The translations under genes and the position numbers were made by a program. The notes beneath the pieces are model-generated. The model ran no database searches and was not told the origin of the DNA. It saw only the letters and a program-made list of their open reading frames with translations. From positions 1 through 44,766 of the forward strand of contig JAKIVC010000025.1 in NCBI GenBank assembly GCA_021647245.1: 44,766 nt of DNA, given 5' to 3'. Of the stretch, positions 8,727-17,409 are shown in pieces (position 1 is the stretch's first letter; each line of letters opens with the position of its first letter). This DNA comes from Gammaproteobacteria bacterium (lineage in GTDB: Bacteria > Pseudomonadota > Gammaproteobacteria > RBG-16-57-12).

Positions 8727-10081
8727 ACCAATAGCAGGGCCGCTAGGCCAAGAAAAGTCAGGAAACCAATGACATCGGTCACCGTGGTTAAAATCACACC
8801 ACCCGCCAAGGCGGGGTCGATATCCATGCGCCGCAGAACCAGTGGAATAACAACCCCAGCAAAGGCGGCACACATCAGGTTAACGAGAATTGCCGTGCCA
8901 ATCACGCCACCCAACATCACATCATCAAACCAGGCGATTACGATAACGGCTACCACCAGCGACCAGACAATGCCGTTGACCGCACCAACCGCCAGCTCCT
9001 TAGCGAGCAGTCGACGCGCATTACTATCGCCCACCTGCCCGAGCGCCATGCCGCGAATCACCAGTGTGAGCGTCTGACTACCGGCAATCCCCCCCATCGA
9101 TGCTACCACCGGCATCAAAACCGCCAGCACCACCAGTTTTTCGATGGTGGCATCAAATAGGCCAATCACCCAAGCCGCGAGAAAAGCAGTGAGCAGGTTA
9201 ACACCCAGCCAGATAGCCCGACGGCGCGAGCTGGTGAGTGCGGGTGCAAAAACATCACTTGTCTCACTTAAACCCGCCATACTCATGAAGGAGTGATCCA
9301 CTCCTTCACGGATAACATCAACCACGTCATCAACTGTAATACGTCCCAGCAGCCGGCCATACTCATCAATAACGGGCGCTGAGACAAAGTCACGGTGTTC
9401 GAATAGTTTGGCCACCTCATTGGCAGGCATACTCGCAGGGATGCCTTCAATTTTGGAGTTATAGACATCGAGTACATGCAGCTCGGGGTTTTTCACCAAC
9501 AGCTCGATCAGCGGCAGCACCCCAAGATAGCGTCCTGTCCGGTCAATCACCATCAGACTATCGGTATTATCAGGAATTCGCTTCTGCCAACGCAAATAGC
9601 GCACCACCACACCCAGCGTTATATCGGCACGCACCGAGACCGTATCAATGTTCATCAAGCCACCCGCACTATCCTCGGGATAGGCGAGTACCGTTTTAAT
9701 TTGTTCACGGCGGTGAGCGTCAAAACTATACAGTACCTGACGAATAACGGCGTCAGGAAGCTCTTGTAGGAAATCCACCAGATCATCCAGATCCAGCCCT
9801 TTTGTGGCTTCAGCCAGCTCCTGCGGCGCCATGGGTTTAATCAGCGGAGAGCGCACTTCGGAGTTGAGGTAAACCAGCACTTCACCCTTGCGCTCAAGAG
9901 GCATCAACTGCCAGACTGATTCACGCTCTGATGCAGGCAGTGACTCCAGTAGCAGTGCATTTTCTGAGGGGTGCAACTGACTCAGCATCAGGCGAATGTC
10001 ACTGACAGATCCCGCATGCAGCAGCTCTATCAGCGCCTCTACGCGCTCAATGTTCTGTTCATGTTCTTTAACTTCAGGCAT
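8723..10081 (-). CDS. mgtE: Magnesium transporter/channel
   Basis: A 452-residue inner-membrane Mg2+ channel of the MgtE family. In order it has an N-terminal superhelical domain (about 1-130, '[19 protein letters not shown]'), a CBS-domain pair (about 135-260, with '[10 protein letters not shown]' before it) that senses cytoplasmic Mg2+, and five transmembrane helices (about 285-452). The membrane part includes the family block '[20 protein letters not shown]'. It follows the ptsH terminators on the same strand but is separated by 126 non-coding bases rich in hairpins, so it probably has its own promoter. The Nudix gene overlaps its end. Confidence 0.95.
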   Translation of the reverse strand: MPEVKEHEQNIERVEALIELLHAGSVSDIRLMLSQLHPSENALLLESLPASERESVWQLMPLERKGEVLVYLNSEVRSPLIKPMAPQELAEATKGLDLDDLVDFLQELPDAVIRQVLYSFDAHRREQIKTVLAYPEDSAGGLMNIDTVSVRADITLGVVVRYLRWQKRIPDNTDSLMVIDRTGRYLGVLPLIELLVKNPELHVLDVYNSKIEGIPASMPANEVAKLFEHRDFVSAPVIDEYGRLLGRITVDDVVDVIREGVDHSFMSMAGLSETSDVFAPALTSSRRRAIWLGVNLLTAFLAAWVIGLFDATIEKLVVLAVLMPVVASMGGIAGSQTLTLVIRGMALGQVGDSNARRLLAKELAVGAVNGIVWSLVVAVIVIAWFDDVMLGGVIGTAILVNLMCAAFAGVVIPLVLRRMDIDPALAGGVILTTVTDVIGFLTFLGLAALLLV

Positions 10082-10106
10082 GGCAGGCTCATAAAACAGT
10101 CGCTAA

Positions 10107-10162
10107 CCCGGATATTTCATAGATTATGTGTAATCTTTGCGCAAACTTATGAAATATTCGGG
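10107..10162. repeat. Nested inverted repeat (REP-like) in the ptsH-mgtE gap
   Basis: CCCGGATATTTCATA (10107-10121) and TATGAAATATTCGGG (10148-10162) are inverted copies with one mismatch in 15. Inside them GATTA (10122-10126) and TAATC (10131-10135) form a second small hairpin. The 56-bp unit lies just upstream of mgtE on its template side. It could be a REP/BIME-like element, an operator or a 5' leader structure for mgtE. No other copy was found in the window. Confidence 0.5.
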
Positions 10163-10168
10163 CTAAAT

Positions 10169-10190
10169 GAAAAACTTACTCGGTGTAAGT
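10169..10190 (-). terminator. Rho-independent terminator downstream of ptsH
   Basis: On the minus strand ACTTAC and GTAAGT (10185-10190 and 10174-10179) pair around a five-base loop and are followed by TTTTTC. A stronger G+C-rich hairpin (GGTGAGGCAG with CTGCCTCACC, 10213-10222 and 10194-10203) lies just before it and includes the ptsH stop codon, but has no T run. Together they should end transcription of the long rpoN-ptsH run. Confidence 0.6.
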
Positions 10191-10207
10191 TCAGGTGAGG
10201 CAGCCCA

Positions 10208-10477
10208 CTACTCTGCCTCACCAAAGCGATTGGCAACGAGTGAGCAGAGTTGTTGCAGCGCCTTATTTTCATCATCACCCTCGGCATGGATAATAATCTC
10301 TTTTCCTCTACTCGCCGCAAGCATCATAACGCCCATGATACTTTTGCCGTTAACACGACGTTCGCCATGCTCCACTTCAATTTCGCTCGAGAATCCAGAG
10401 GCGAGCGAGACTAATTTAGCGGCTGCCCGCGCATGCAAGCCCAGCTTGTTTACTATCGTCACTCGCTGGCTTTTCAT
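10208..10477 (-). CDS. ptsH: HPr-family phosphocarrier protein
   Basis: An 89-residue HPr. Starting at the ATG at 10475-10477 places the phosphorylatable histidine exactly at His15 (KLGLHARAA) and the regulatory serine at Ser46 (NGKSIMGVMML), the canonical numbering. It also creates an ATGA overlap with the upstream EIIA gene. A GTG two codons earlier is possible but less likely. Ser46 and its context are the substrate of HPr kinase, encoded three genes upstream, so both phosphorylation routes are structurally possible. It is the last gene of the run and is followed by hairpins. The enzyme I gene often found next is absent. Confidence 0.95.
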   Translation of the reverse strand: MKSQRVTIVNKLGLHARAAAKLVSLASGFSSEIEVEHGERRVNGKSIMGVMMLAASRGKEIIIHAEGDDENKALQQLCSLVANRFGEAE

Positions 10478-10872
10478 TGACACTCATCACCACAGATAAA
10501 GATGCCTTCACGGCCACCCTCTTGTGCCTTCTGTGCGACGGCATCGATCTCCAGGCTAGCATAATTGAGAACCCGCACCACCATCGGCAGGTTGACCCCT
10601 GAAACAACCCGCACATTGGCTACTTTCGCTAGGCGGTTGGCAATATTGGAGGGAGTTCCGCCGTACATATCGGTCAAAACAACCACACCCGACCCGCTAT
10701 CCAGCTTGCGAATTAAATCGCATGCGCGCCCGTAGCGCTGCTCGCAATCACAATCCATCGGCACTGGGAGCAGCTCGGTTGCAAGCGGACAGATACCGAC
10801 AATTTTGGTCGCCGTCTCTAAAATCACGCGACCCACCGCATCATGGGTAATAATCAACAAACCAATGCTCAT
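10474..10872 (-). CDS. PTS mannose/fructose-type EIIA protein
   Basis: A 132-residue EIIA of the mannose superfamily. His10 in 'LLIITHDAVG' is the expected phosphorylation site, and the dimer-forming segment 'VVVLTDMYGGTPSNIA' is intact. No EIIB, EIIC or EIID gene is nearby, so it is more likely a regulatory phosphate acceptor than part of a sugar transporter. It has ATGA overlaps with rapZ upstream and ptsH downstream, so stoichiometric translation is likely. In other proteobacteria the same gene is found in rpoN-ptsN-hprK clusters. Confidence 0.9.
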   Translation of the reverse strand: MSIGLLIITHDAVGRVILETATKIVGICPLATELLPVPMDCDCEQRYGRACDLIRKLDSGSGVVVLTDMYGGTPSNIANRLAKVANVRVVSGVNLPMVVRVLNYASLEIDAVAQKAQEGGREGIFICGDECQ

Positions 10873-11723
10873 GCCAGCTCCCGATGCCGAGAGATCATTT
10901 GCGGGTAACGCTGCTTGAGCTGCTGCTGTAGCCTCTCAACACAGTAAACAGAGCGGTGCTGCCCCCCGGTGCAGCCGATAGCAACCGTCACATAGCTACG
11001 ATTTTCCGCCTCAAAACGAGGTAGCCAACGCAGTAGGAAATCAGCAATATCCGCCTCCATTTGTGCCACTTCGGGCTGCGCTTCCAGGTAATCCATTACT
11101 GGTTTTTCCAGACCTGTCGCATGCCGCAAGTGCGACTCCCAATGGGGGTTGGGCAGACAGCGCACATCAAATATAAAATCAACATCGGCTGGGGCTCCGT
11201 GTTTAAAGCCAAAGGACATTAGCAGCAGTGAGAGCGTTCCCTTTGCACGTTGAACCACTCGACCGGCGATCATTGCACGCAATTCGCGAACATTGATGTT
11301 GCTGGTTTCAATGCAAATATCCGCACATTCACGCACCGCACCCAGCATGAGCCGCTCTTGCTTCACCGCTTCAGCCAGTGAAACATTATCTTTACTCAAG
11401 GGGTGTTTGCGGCGTGTTTCACTAAAGCGTTTCTGTAGCACGGGCTCGGTAGCATCAAGAAAAAGCACTTCACACTCGGCACCCAGTTTGCGCACATCAC
11501 TCACTACCTCGGGGAAATGCTGAAGATCACTACTCAGGTTTCGCACATCGATCCCCACAGCCAGGTTCTCAACGGGGTGGCTGCGACCCAGGCTTTGTGA
11601 GACAAAGTCTTTCAGCAACATTAAGGGCAGATTATCAATACAGTAGTAGCCCGCATCTTCAAGTACATGCAGCGCGGTACTTTTACCCGAACCTGAATAG
11701 CCACTGACCACAATAAGTTTCAT
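10869..11723 (-). CDS. rapZ: RNase adapter protein RapZ (YvcJ family)
   Basis: A 284-residue nucleotide-binding protein. The N-terminal Walker A is GYSGSGKST (8-16) and a Walker B-like 'CEVLFLDATEP' follows. The C-terminal domain has the conserved blocks 'SFGFKHGAPADVDFIFDVR' and 'VAIGCTGGQHRSVY'. In E. coli RapZ guides the small RNA GlmZ to RNase E and so controls GlmS; whether that circuit exists here is not shown. The stop overlaps the EIIA start and the start overlaps the hprK stop, both as ATGA, within the PTS-Ntr run. Confidence 0.95.
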   Translation of the reverse strand: MKLIVVSGYSGSGKSTALHVLEDAGYYCIDNLPLMLLKDFVSQSLGRSHPVENLAVGIDVRNLSSDLQHFPEVVSDVRKLGAECEVLFLDATEPVLQKRFSETRRKHPLSKDNVSLAEAVKQERLMLGAVRECADICIETSNINVRELRAMIAGRVVQRAKGTLSLLLMSFGFKHGAPADVDFIFDVRCLPNPHWESHLRHATGLEKPVMDYLEAQPEVAQMEADIADFLLRWLPRFEAENRSYVTVAIGCTGGQHRSVYCVERLQQQLKQRYPQMISRHRELA

Positions 11724-12667
11724 AGACCACCTCTGGCAAGCTGTTCGGAGTGTCGCCGTATAAACTCCTGATCCGCATAATAACCCTTGCTACGCAGGAT
11801 ATGCTGGCTTGCCGCACTCTCAACCAAAACCGCAAGGTTGCGACCCGATGCCACAGGAATTGTAATTTTGGAAATTTCGACTTCCAGCACAACACAACTG
11901 GTGCGGTCACCTGCCAGGCGGTCAATTTTCTGCATCTCGGTATCACTCATCTGTTTCAGCTGAATAATCAGGCGAAGGTTTTTATCCTGCTTGATCGCGC
12001 TATCACCAAAAAGTGCGCGCACATTCAGAATACCCAACCCCCGCACCTCAAGAAAATCCTGTAAAAGTGACGGACAGCGCCCGCGAATGGTATCGGCTGA
12101 GATGCGAAAAAACTCCGGCGCATCATCCGCGATAATGCGATGCCCACGACTAAGCAGCTCCAGCGCCAGCTCACTCTTGCCGACACTGCTTTTGCCGGTC
12201 AGCAAAACACCAACACCTTTAACCTCCATAAAAACACCGTGTAACACTTGCTTGTCAGCAACCGCAATCGCATAATATTCTTGCAGGTAATTTATCAGTT
12301 TTCGGCAAGAGGCTGAGCTGGTTAAGAGAGGAAGGTCGTTATCATCGGCTGCCTGTTGAAAATCAACCGGTACTTTTGCCTGGTCAGCGATGACAATACA
12401 CATCGGTGACAATGCAAAAAGTGCTTTTATTTGGCCAGCACGCGCACTTTTTTTCAATCGATCCAAGTAGCTCAGCTCGTGATCACCAAGAACCTGAATA
12501 TGACTGGGTTGAATAACATTCATGTAACCAAACAGAACATCGTTGTTCTCTTGGCATTTTTCAAGATCAATCGACCGACTGACACCAGAATAACCCGCCA
12601 CCCACTCAAGGTTCAGCGTCTCTTGATGCGCTTCAAACAGAGCCTTGATGGTTAAGAACGAGGCCAC
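11720..12667 (-). CDS. hprK: HPr kinase/phosphorylase
   Basis: A 315-residue bifunctional enzyme that phosphorylates HPr on Ser46 with ATP and can reverse the reaction. The N-terminal domain (1-130) is followed by the catalytic domain: His143, then Walker A GKSSVGKS (158-165), the conserved 'GHRIIADDAPEFF', and the HprK signature 'EVRGLGILNVRALFG'. All appear intact. It lies 3 bases after ptsN and overlaps rapZ. With HPr Ser46 conserved in the same operon, the kinase has its substrate. In proteobacteria HprK usually has regulatory rather than classical catabolite-repression roles. Confidence 0.96.
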   Translation of the reverse strand: MASFLTIKALFEAHQETLNLEWVAGYSGVSRSIDLEKCQENNDVLFGYMNVIQPSHIQVLGDHELSYLDRLKKSARAGQIKALFALSPMCIVIADQAKVPVDFQQAADDNDLPLLTSSASCRKLINYLQEYYAIAVADKQVLHGVFMEVKGVGVLLTGKSSVGKSELALELLSRGHRIIADDAPEFFRISADTIRGRCPSLLQDFLEVRGLGILNVRALFGDSAIKQDKNLRLIIQLKQMSDTEMQKIDRLAGDRTSCVVLEVEISKITIPVASGRNLAVLVESAASQHILRSKGYYADQEFIRRHSEQLARGGL

Positions 12668-12670
12668 CCG

Positions 12671-13132
12671 TCAGTGGTCTTTTGACCAGCCAGTGATCAG
12701 CGCGTGAAGCCGCTCATTATCTTGGCACTCACGAAGGACTCGGCAAAGCGCATGATCACTAAACATTTCAGCCAATTGAGCCAGCATCTGCAAATGCTCA
12801 TCAGTCGACTCTTCGGGCACTACCAAGACAAACAGCAGATCAACAGGCTTGCCATCAATCGCATCATAATCGACCGGTTCCGACAACTGAACAAAAAGCG
12901 CCATGGCTTTAGTTAAATTTTTCACACGACCATGGGGTATCGCAACACCATTGCCAAAACCGGTACTACCCAGTCGCTCCCGGGCAATCAGGCTATCCTG
13001 AATAACACCCTGAGAAACTGTCGCGCCACCTGCTGAAAGCATTTCGCTAGCAAGCTCCAACACGCGTTTTTTGCTGGCAACACTCACCCCACAGAGTACA
13101 TTTTCCGGGGCAAGAATATCTGAAAGTTTCAT
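12671..13132 (-). CDS. ptsN: PTS EIIA-Ntr regulatory protein
   Basis: A 153-residue fructose-type EIIA domain. The phosphorylation site is His67 in 'GVAIPHGRV', preceded by 'RERLGSTGFGNG', a strong family signature. In other bacteria EIIA-Ntr regulates potassium transport, the stringent response and nitrogen-related expression according to its phosphorylation state. It lies between hpf and hprK (gaps of 21 and 3 bases), downstream of rpoN, the classical location. Its usual donor chain is PtsP, NPr, PtsN. Here the HPr-like donor is in the operon, but no enzyme I is within the window. Confidence 0.96.
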   Translation of the reverse strand: MKLSDILAPENVLCGVSVASKKRVLELASEMLSAGGATVSQGVIQDSLIARERLGSTGFGNGVAIPHGRVKNLTKAMALFVQLSEPVDYDAIDGKPVDLLFVLVVPEESTDEHLQMLAQLAEMFSDHALCRVLRECQDNERLHALITGWSKDH

Positions 13133-13153
13133 ACTGTTATTATCTTCAGCCCC

Positions 13154-13495
13154 TCACGCGTTATCTATTTCAACCGCTTGACTCTTCACTGCGATCGCCT
13201 CACTGCGGTGGTGGTCGGTCAGTTTTTCTTTATGCTTTTTGATCTGGCGATCAAGCTTGTCGACTAGGGAGTCGATTGCGGCGTACATATTTTCATTGGT
13301 CGACTCAGCGAACAGATCACCACCCGCCACATGCACTGTTGCCTCCGCTTTCTGGTTTTTCTTTTCAACCGAAAGAATGACGTGAACATTAGTTACATTG
13401 TCAAAATAGCGCTCTAGGCGCGCAATCTTGTTCTTAACGTACTCTTGCATTGCTTCTGTTAGATCGATTTTCTGGCCAGTAATATTTAATTGCAT
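13154..13495 (-). CDS. hpf: Ribosome hibernation promoting factor
   Basis: A 113-residue HPF/RaiA-family protein, slightly longer than E. coli HPF (95). 'MQLNITGQKIDLTEAMQEYV' opens it, and the core has 'KIARLERYFDNVTNVHVILS' and 'ENMYAAIDSLVDKLDRQIKKHKEK', typical of the S30AE beta-alpha fold that occupies the mRNA/tRNA channel of idle ribosomes. The extra C-terminal tail is short and acidic/neutral, not the dimerising domain of long HPF. It follows rpoN by 15 bases, as in most gammaproteobacteria. Confidence 0.95.
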   Translation of the reverse strand: MQLNITGQKIDLTEAMQEYVKNKIARLERYFDNVTNVHVILSVEKKNQKAEATVHVAGGDLFAESTNENMYAAIDSLVDKLDRQIKKHKEKLTDHHRSEAIAVKSQAVEIDNA

Positions 13496-13510
13496 TATTA
13501 ACTCCTAGTC

Positions 13511-14980
13511 TTAACCGAGTCGCTTACGTTCATTTGAAGGAGGAATAGACATCGCCTCACGGTATTTGGCAACTGTTCGGCGAGCGACATTAATGCCCTG
13601 CTCTCCTAATAAATTTGCCAGCTTGTTATCACTTAAGGGCTTTTTAGGCTCTTCCGCAATGATAAGTTTCTTGAGCAGGGCGCGAATGGCGGTAGAGGAA
13701 CACTCTCCGCCGCCCACCGTCCCCACGTGACTGGAAAAGAAATACTTCAATTCAAAAATTCCACGCGGGGTGTGCATATATTTTTTTGTGGTCACACGAG
13801 AGATTGTTGACTCGTGCATGCCAACTTCTTCAGCCACATCTGCCAATACTAGCGCCTTCATCGCCTCTTCGCCATATTCGAAAAAAGCACGCTGGTACTC
13901 TACGATACATTTAGAGACTTTTAGCAACGTCTCACTGCGACTTTTCAGGCTCTTAATAAACCAGCGAGCCTCTTGAAGATTGCTCTTTAAATAGGTGTTA
14001 TCTGCGCTGTTATCTGCACGTTTAATCATACCAGAATAATAGGGGTTTACCCTTATTTTTGGCGCGCACTCAGGATTCAGCTCCACCTTCCACTTGCCTT
14101 TTACTTTTGTCACCAATACCTCAGGGACGATATACTCTGATGGTGATTCAGCAATGGCGTTGCCCGGGCGGGGGTTAACCGACTGCACAAGTGAGATGAC
14201 TTCCATCAACACCTCTTCACTCAACTGCATTCGACGCATGATCTGTTTAAAATCACGTGCGGCCAACAGCGACATAAAGTCACCAATCAGCCGCTTTCCC
14301 TCCTGAAGTCTCGGGGTGTCCGCGTCATATTGCGCCAGCTGTAACAGTATAGATTCACGCAGGTCTCGCGCTGCAACGCCTGCGGGGTCACAGTGCTGCA
14401 CCACACACAGCACGGCTTCTATTTCATCGAGCTCAACGCCCTCATCACCATCAAAGCCCTCAAGGAGCTCATCAAGTGTAACCGTAAGGTAGCCTTCATC
14501 ATCGATAGAGTCGATAATGGCGCTGGCAATATCACGATCGCGTGGTGACAGGTTACTCATTTCAATCTGCCAGGCAAGGTGCTCTTGTAGAGATTGGCTG
14601 CCACTGCCATGTTCAAATTCGCGCTGATCCTCATCAGCCCCACCCAGCATTGGGCCTGCCGGCGCTTCAAACACATCATCCCAACCACTATCTACTGGCA
14701 GATCATCAGGGATGTTGTCGTTAGTTTGCAGTTCACGCTCTTCTTGTACCGGCGCCTCAGCGCCACCCTCGGCCTCAACCGTTGCCCGCTCTTCTGCTGG
14801 CTGGGTGTCACTCTCACGGCCAGAATCCTCATCCACCTCAAGCAGCGGGTTGGAGTCTAACGCCTCTTGTATCTCCGCCTCCAACTCCATGCTGGAGAGT
14901 TGCAGCAAGCGTATTGCCTGCTGCAGCTGCGGTGTCATTGTCAGGCTATGACCCAGTTTTATTTGAAGCGATTGTTTCAT
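13511..14980 (-). CDS. rpoN: RNA polymerase sigma-54 factor
   Basis: A sigma factor of 489 residues from the ATG at 14978-14980 (MKQSLQIKLGHSLTMTPQLQ). A further upstream start would add 13 residues not seen in the family. Region I is glutamine/leucine-rich, region II is acidic (about 50-105, rich in Glu/Asp), the core-binding domain follows, and near the C-terminus lies the RpoN box 'ARRTVAKYRE' (about 465-475). It directs enhancer-dependent transcription. It is 45 bases after lptB and heads the hpf-ptsN-hprK-rapZ-ptsH segment. No -12/-24 sites were convincingly identified in the window. Confidence 0.97.
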   Translation of the reverse strand: MKQSLQIKLGHSLTMTPQLQQAIRLLQLSSMELEAEIQEALDSNPLLEVDEDSGRESDTQPAEERATVEAEGGAEAPVQEERELQTNDNIPDDLPVDSGWDDVFEAPAGPMLGGADEDQREFEHGSGSQSLQEHLAWQIEMSNLSPRDRDIASAIIDSIDDEGYLTVTLDELLEGFDGDEGVELDEIEAVLCVVQHCDPAGVAARDLRESILLQLAQYDADTPRLQEGKRLIGDFMSLLAARDFKQIMRRMQLSEEVLMEVISLVQSVNPRPGNAIAESPSEYIVPEVLVTKVKGKWKVELNPECAPKIRVNPYYSGMIKRADNSADNTYLKSNLQEARWFIKSLKSRSETLLKVSKCIVEYQRAFFEYGEEAMKALVLADVAEEVGMHESTISRVTTKKYMHTPRGIFELKYFFSSHVGTVGGGECSSTAIRALLKKLIIAEEPKKPLSDNKLANLLGEQGINVARRTVAKYREAMSIPPSNERKRLG

Positions 14981-15025
14981 GCTGCTCTTTATCTTCTCTC
15001 TCAGCACCCTTAGCGGCATTGATAC

Positions 15026-15751
15026 TTACATCTTAAAACCATGTCCCAAATAAACATCTTTTACTTGCTGGTTTTCCAATACTTCTTGTGGTGTACCTGT
15101 CGCCAGCACTTCACCGGCACTCATGATGTATGCCCGCTGGCAGATGCCTAATGTTTCTCGCACATTGTGATCTGTAATCAGGACACCAATTCCGCGCTGG
15201 CAGAGGTGTTTAATGATCTGCTGAATATCAAGCACTGAGATCGGGTCGACACCCGCAAAAGGCTCATCGAGCAAAATGAAGGTTGGGTCAGCCGCCAGCG
15301 CACGAGCTATTTCAACCCGGCGGCGCTCTCCACCCGACAAGCTCATCCCCAGACTATCCTGGATCTGAGTCAGGTGAAACTCCTGTAACAACCCCTCAAG
15401 TTTGCGCTGCCGCTGATCTGGAGAGAGCTCACTGTTCAGCTCTAATACCGCCATGATATTATCGCTCACTGAGAGCTTACGAAATACAGATGCCTCTTGC
15501 GGCAAGTAACCAATGCCGAGTTTTGCACGGGCATGTAGCGGCAGCGTGGTCAGATCTTTTCCGTACAGGGTGATTTTCCCCTTGTCACTCGGAACCAACC
15601 CCGCAACCATATAAAAACAGGTTGTTTTTCCAGCGCCATTGGGACCAAGCAGGCCAACCACCTCTCCTCGGTTGACACAGAGGGAGACATCTTTGACAAC
15701 TTGACGGCTGCCATACTGTTTCGCCACTCCATCCACAACCAAGTCACTCAC
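15026..15751 (-). CDS. lptB: LPS export ABC transporter ATPase
   Basis: A 241-residue ATPase that powers lipopolysaccharide extraction by LptB2FG. The GTG at 15749-15751 was chosen because it gives [20 protein letters not shown], the family's normal start and length, and overlaps the lptA stop by 8 bases. A longer reading (to 15826) would lie inside lptA. Motifs are Walker A GPNGAGKT (36-43), Q-loop 'LPQEASVF', signature '[15 protein letters not shown]', Walker B '[13 protein letters not shown]' and the switch histidine 'LITDHNV'. All are intact. Confidence 0.96.
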   Translation of the reverse strand: MSDLVVDGVAKQYGSRQVVKDVSLCVNRGEVVGLLGPNGAGKTTCFYMVAGLVPSDKGKITLYGKDLTTLPLHARAKLGIGYLPQEASVFRKLSVSDNIMAVLELNSELSPDQRQRKLEGLLQEFHLTQIQDSLGMSLSGGERRRVEIARALAADPTFILLDEPFAGVDPISVLDIQQIIKHLCQRGIGVLITDHNVRETLGICQRAYIMSAGEVLATGTPQEVLENQQVKDVYLGHGFKM

Positions 15752-16271
15752 TGACACCCCCTTGCGGCGAAGGACGCTCGCGAAGCGCCTCAGGCTGTAT
15801 AACAACCCGCACCCGTTGCTTTTCACTACCTTGGTGGCTTGCTAAAATTCTATCGTTATAAATATCAAACTCGATCCGACCACCACTAAAGTGATTCCCA
15901 CCCTGCCACAGCTGAGCCTCACCCTCCATGAGCAAGCGCCCGTCACTCATTTGGTAGCTCATTTTATTGGCTTGCGCACGAATGGGCTCACCCGCCTCGC
16001 CCACTATTTCGAAACGAACCGGCGTACCTTCTGATTCAATGCGGTGCAGAGTGCGCTTATCACTAAAAACCGACACCTGATCCGCACGCAAGCTCATACC
16101 GCCTTGCTGAAAAAGCACCTCACCGCGATAAACACTCACTCCCTTCGGCTCGTCGATCAGCACTTCGGATGCCTCTATCAATACCGGGGCATTACGATCG
16201 GCCTCTGCGGCCATCAACGGCATAGAGAGCAAAACAGCGAACAGTGCAGCCCATTGATTAAAAATTCTCAT
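15744..16271 (-). CDS. lptA: LPS transport periplasmic protein LptA
   Basis: A 175-residue periplasmic bridge protein that carries lipopolysaccharide from LptC to LptD. There is a signal peptide at about 1-22 ([15 protein letters not shown]). The rest is the OstA/LptA beta-jellyroll, with '[21 protein letters not shown]', '[13 protein letters not shown]' and '[21 protein letters not shown]'. The C-terminal tail is basic and Pro-rich. It overlaps lptC by 14 bases upstream and lptB downstream. Confidence 0.94.
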   Translation of the reverse strand: MRIFNQWAALFAVLLSMPLMAAEADRNAPVLIEASEVLIDEPKGVSVYRGEVLFQQGGMSLRADQVSVFSDKRTLHRIESEGTPVRFEIVGEAGEPIRAQANKMSYQMSDGRLLMEGEAQLWQGGNHFSGGRIEFDIYNDRILASHQGSEKQRVRVVIQPEALRERPSPQGGVSE

Positions 16272-16854
16272 ACCTTACCCGAACTTTAGATTGCAACTGT
16301 AAACGATTATTTTGCAGATCAAGCAGTAAACCTCGCCCCGACAGCTCTCCCACATCATGCTGTTTAAGGGCGATATCCGCCTCACTGCTCGCCTGTTTTT
16401 TCACTAGGTCGACGATAATATGCTCCAATTCCAACCGGAGTGGAGCCGCGTCAGCCCCGCCTTCATAAAGTGAAACATGATGTCGTAGCTCTAACTGCTG
16501 CTCTTTTTTCTTTAGCAGACCCTCTTTGGCCGCGACGACCCAACTAGGTTGACCTTGGTGATAAATGACCATTTTAGGTTCTTGTAGGCTCATCGTATCA
16601 TTGTGCGGAAAATGCGTCAGTGATGAAGCAAAGACATGATATTTCGCATCGCCACCTTCACTGGAGACGTGAAGGTTTAAGCCCCGCATATGGAAGTCGG
16701 ATTGACTCTCCATTACCAACTCGCTCTCACCCGGCGACTCCATGACCTCTTGAGAGAACCACGCGATGGCAATTACAGCCGCCAAAGCAAAACCAATCAC
16801 TAGGTAGTGGCGATAAACTAACAAAGAAAACCTACCGCGTGGCTTATCAACCAT
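16258..16854 (-). CDS. lptC: LPS export protein LptC
   Basis: A 198-residue bitopic inner-membrane protein. A basic N-terminus is followed by one transmembrane helix (about 16-30, YLVIGFALAAVIAIAWF) and a periplasmic LptC beta-jellyroll with 'FHMRGLNLHVSSEGGDAKYHV' and 'ELRHHVSLYEGG'. It links LptB2FG to LptA. The position between kdsC (7-base gap) and lptA (14-base overlap) is the conserved one. The sequence is divergent, as usual for LptC, and the call rests on topology plus context. Confidence 0.92.
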   Translation of the reverse strand: MVDKPRGRFSLLVYRHYLVIGFALAAVIAIAWFSQEVMESPGESELVMESQSDFHMRGLNLHVSSEGGDAKYHVFASSLTHFPHNDTMSLQEPKMVIYHQGQPSWVVAAKEGLLKKKEQQLELRHHVSLYEGGADAAPLRLELEHIIVDLVKKQASSEADIALKQHDVGELSGRGLLLDLQNNRLQLQSKVRVRYENF

Positions 16855-16861
16855 GAAAAGG

Positions 16862-17383
16862 TCACAGGTATTGATTCAATGTCGACTCTAGGCTGCCTTG
16901 TGCCTCCATAATCAACTCACAAATATCGCGAGCAGCACCACGACCACCACAACTTGGTGTCTGCCAATGGGCATGCTTTTTAACCCAGCTATGCGCATCC
17001 TGTACCGCAACTGCCAAGCCAACACGCCGCATGATGGGCAGATCAACCACATCATCACCCACGTAAGCCACTTGCTTGGCCGTCACACCCAACCTATCAA
17101 TCAGCTCCAAAAAAGCAGGCAGCTTTTCGTGCTGCCCTTGATACACATATTTAATACCAAGATTTGCCATGCGGTGCGTCACCACATTAGAGGTGCGTCC
17201 GGTGATGATAGCCACCTCGACACCGCTTTCACGCAGCATTTTCATACCGTGGCCATCGCGGGAGTTAAAGGCCTTCATCTCCTCTCCACTGTCGCTAAAG
17301 AAGAGGGAGCCATCGGTCAAGACACCGTCCACATCAAAGATAATCAGCTTAATCTGCTCAGCCCGTTCCAGAATATCCTGCAT
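16862..17383 (-). CDS. kdsC: 3-deoxy-D-manno-octulosonate 8-phosphate phosphatase
   Basis: Dephosphorylates Kdo 8-phosphate during Kdo synthesis for lipid A core. It is a 173-residue C0-type HAD protein with nucleophile Asp17 and Asp19 in 'IIFDVDGVLTDG', the segment 'FNSRDGHGMKML', and a late 'AYVGDDVVDLPIMRRVG'. The ATG at 17381-17383 was chosen because AGGTGG lies just before it and the family starts there. A longer frame (to 17464) overlaps kdsD and lacks family similarity. It is 26 bases after kdsD. Confidence 0.95.
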   Translation of the reverse strand: MQDILERAEQIKLIIFDVDGVLTDGSLFFSDSGEEMKAFNSRDGHGMKMLRESGVEVAIITGRTSNVVTHRMANLGIKYVYQGQHEKLPAFLELIDRLGVTAKQVAYVGDDVVDLPIMRRVGLAVAVQDAHSWVKKHAHWQTPSCGGRGAARDICELIMEAQGSLESTLNQYL

Positions 17384-17409
17384 ATTTCCACCTGCATTTT
17401 TGTCGACTT

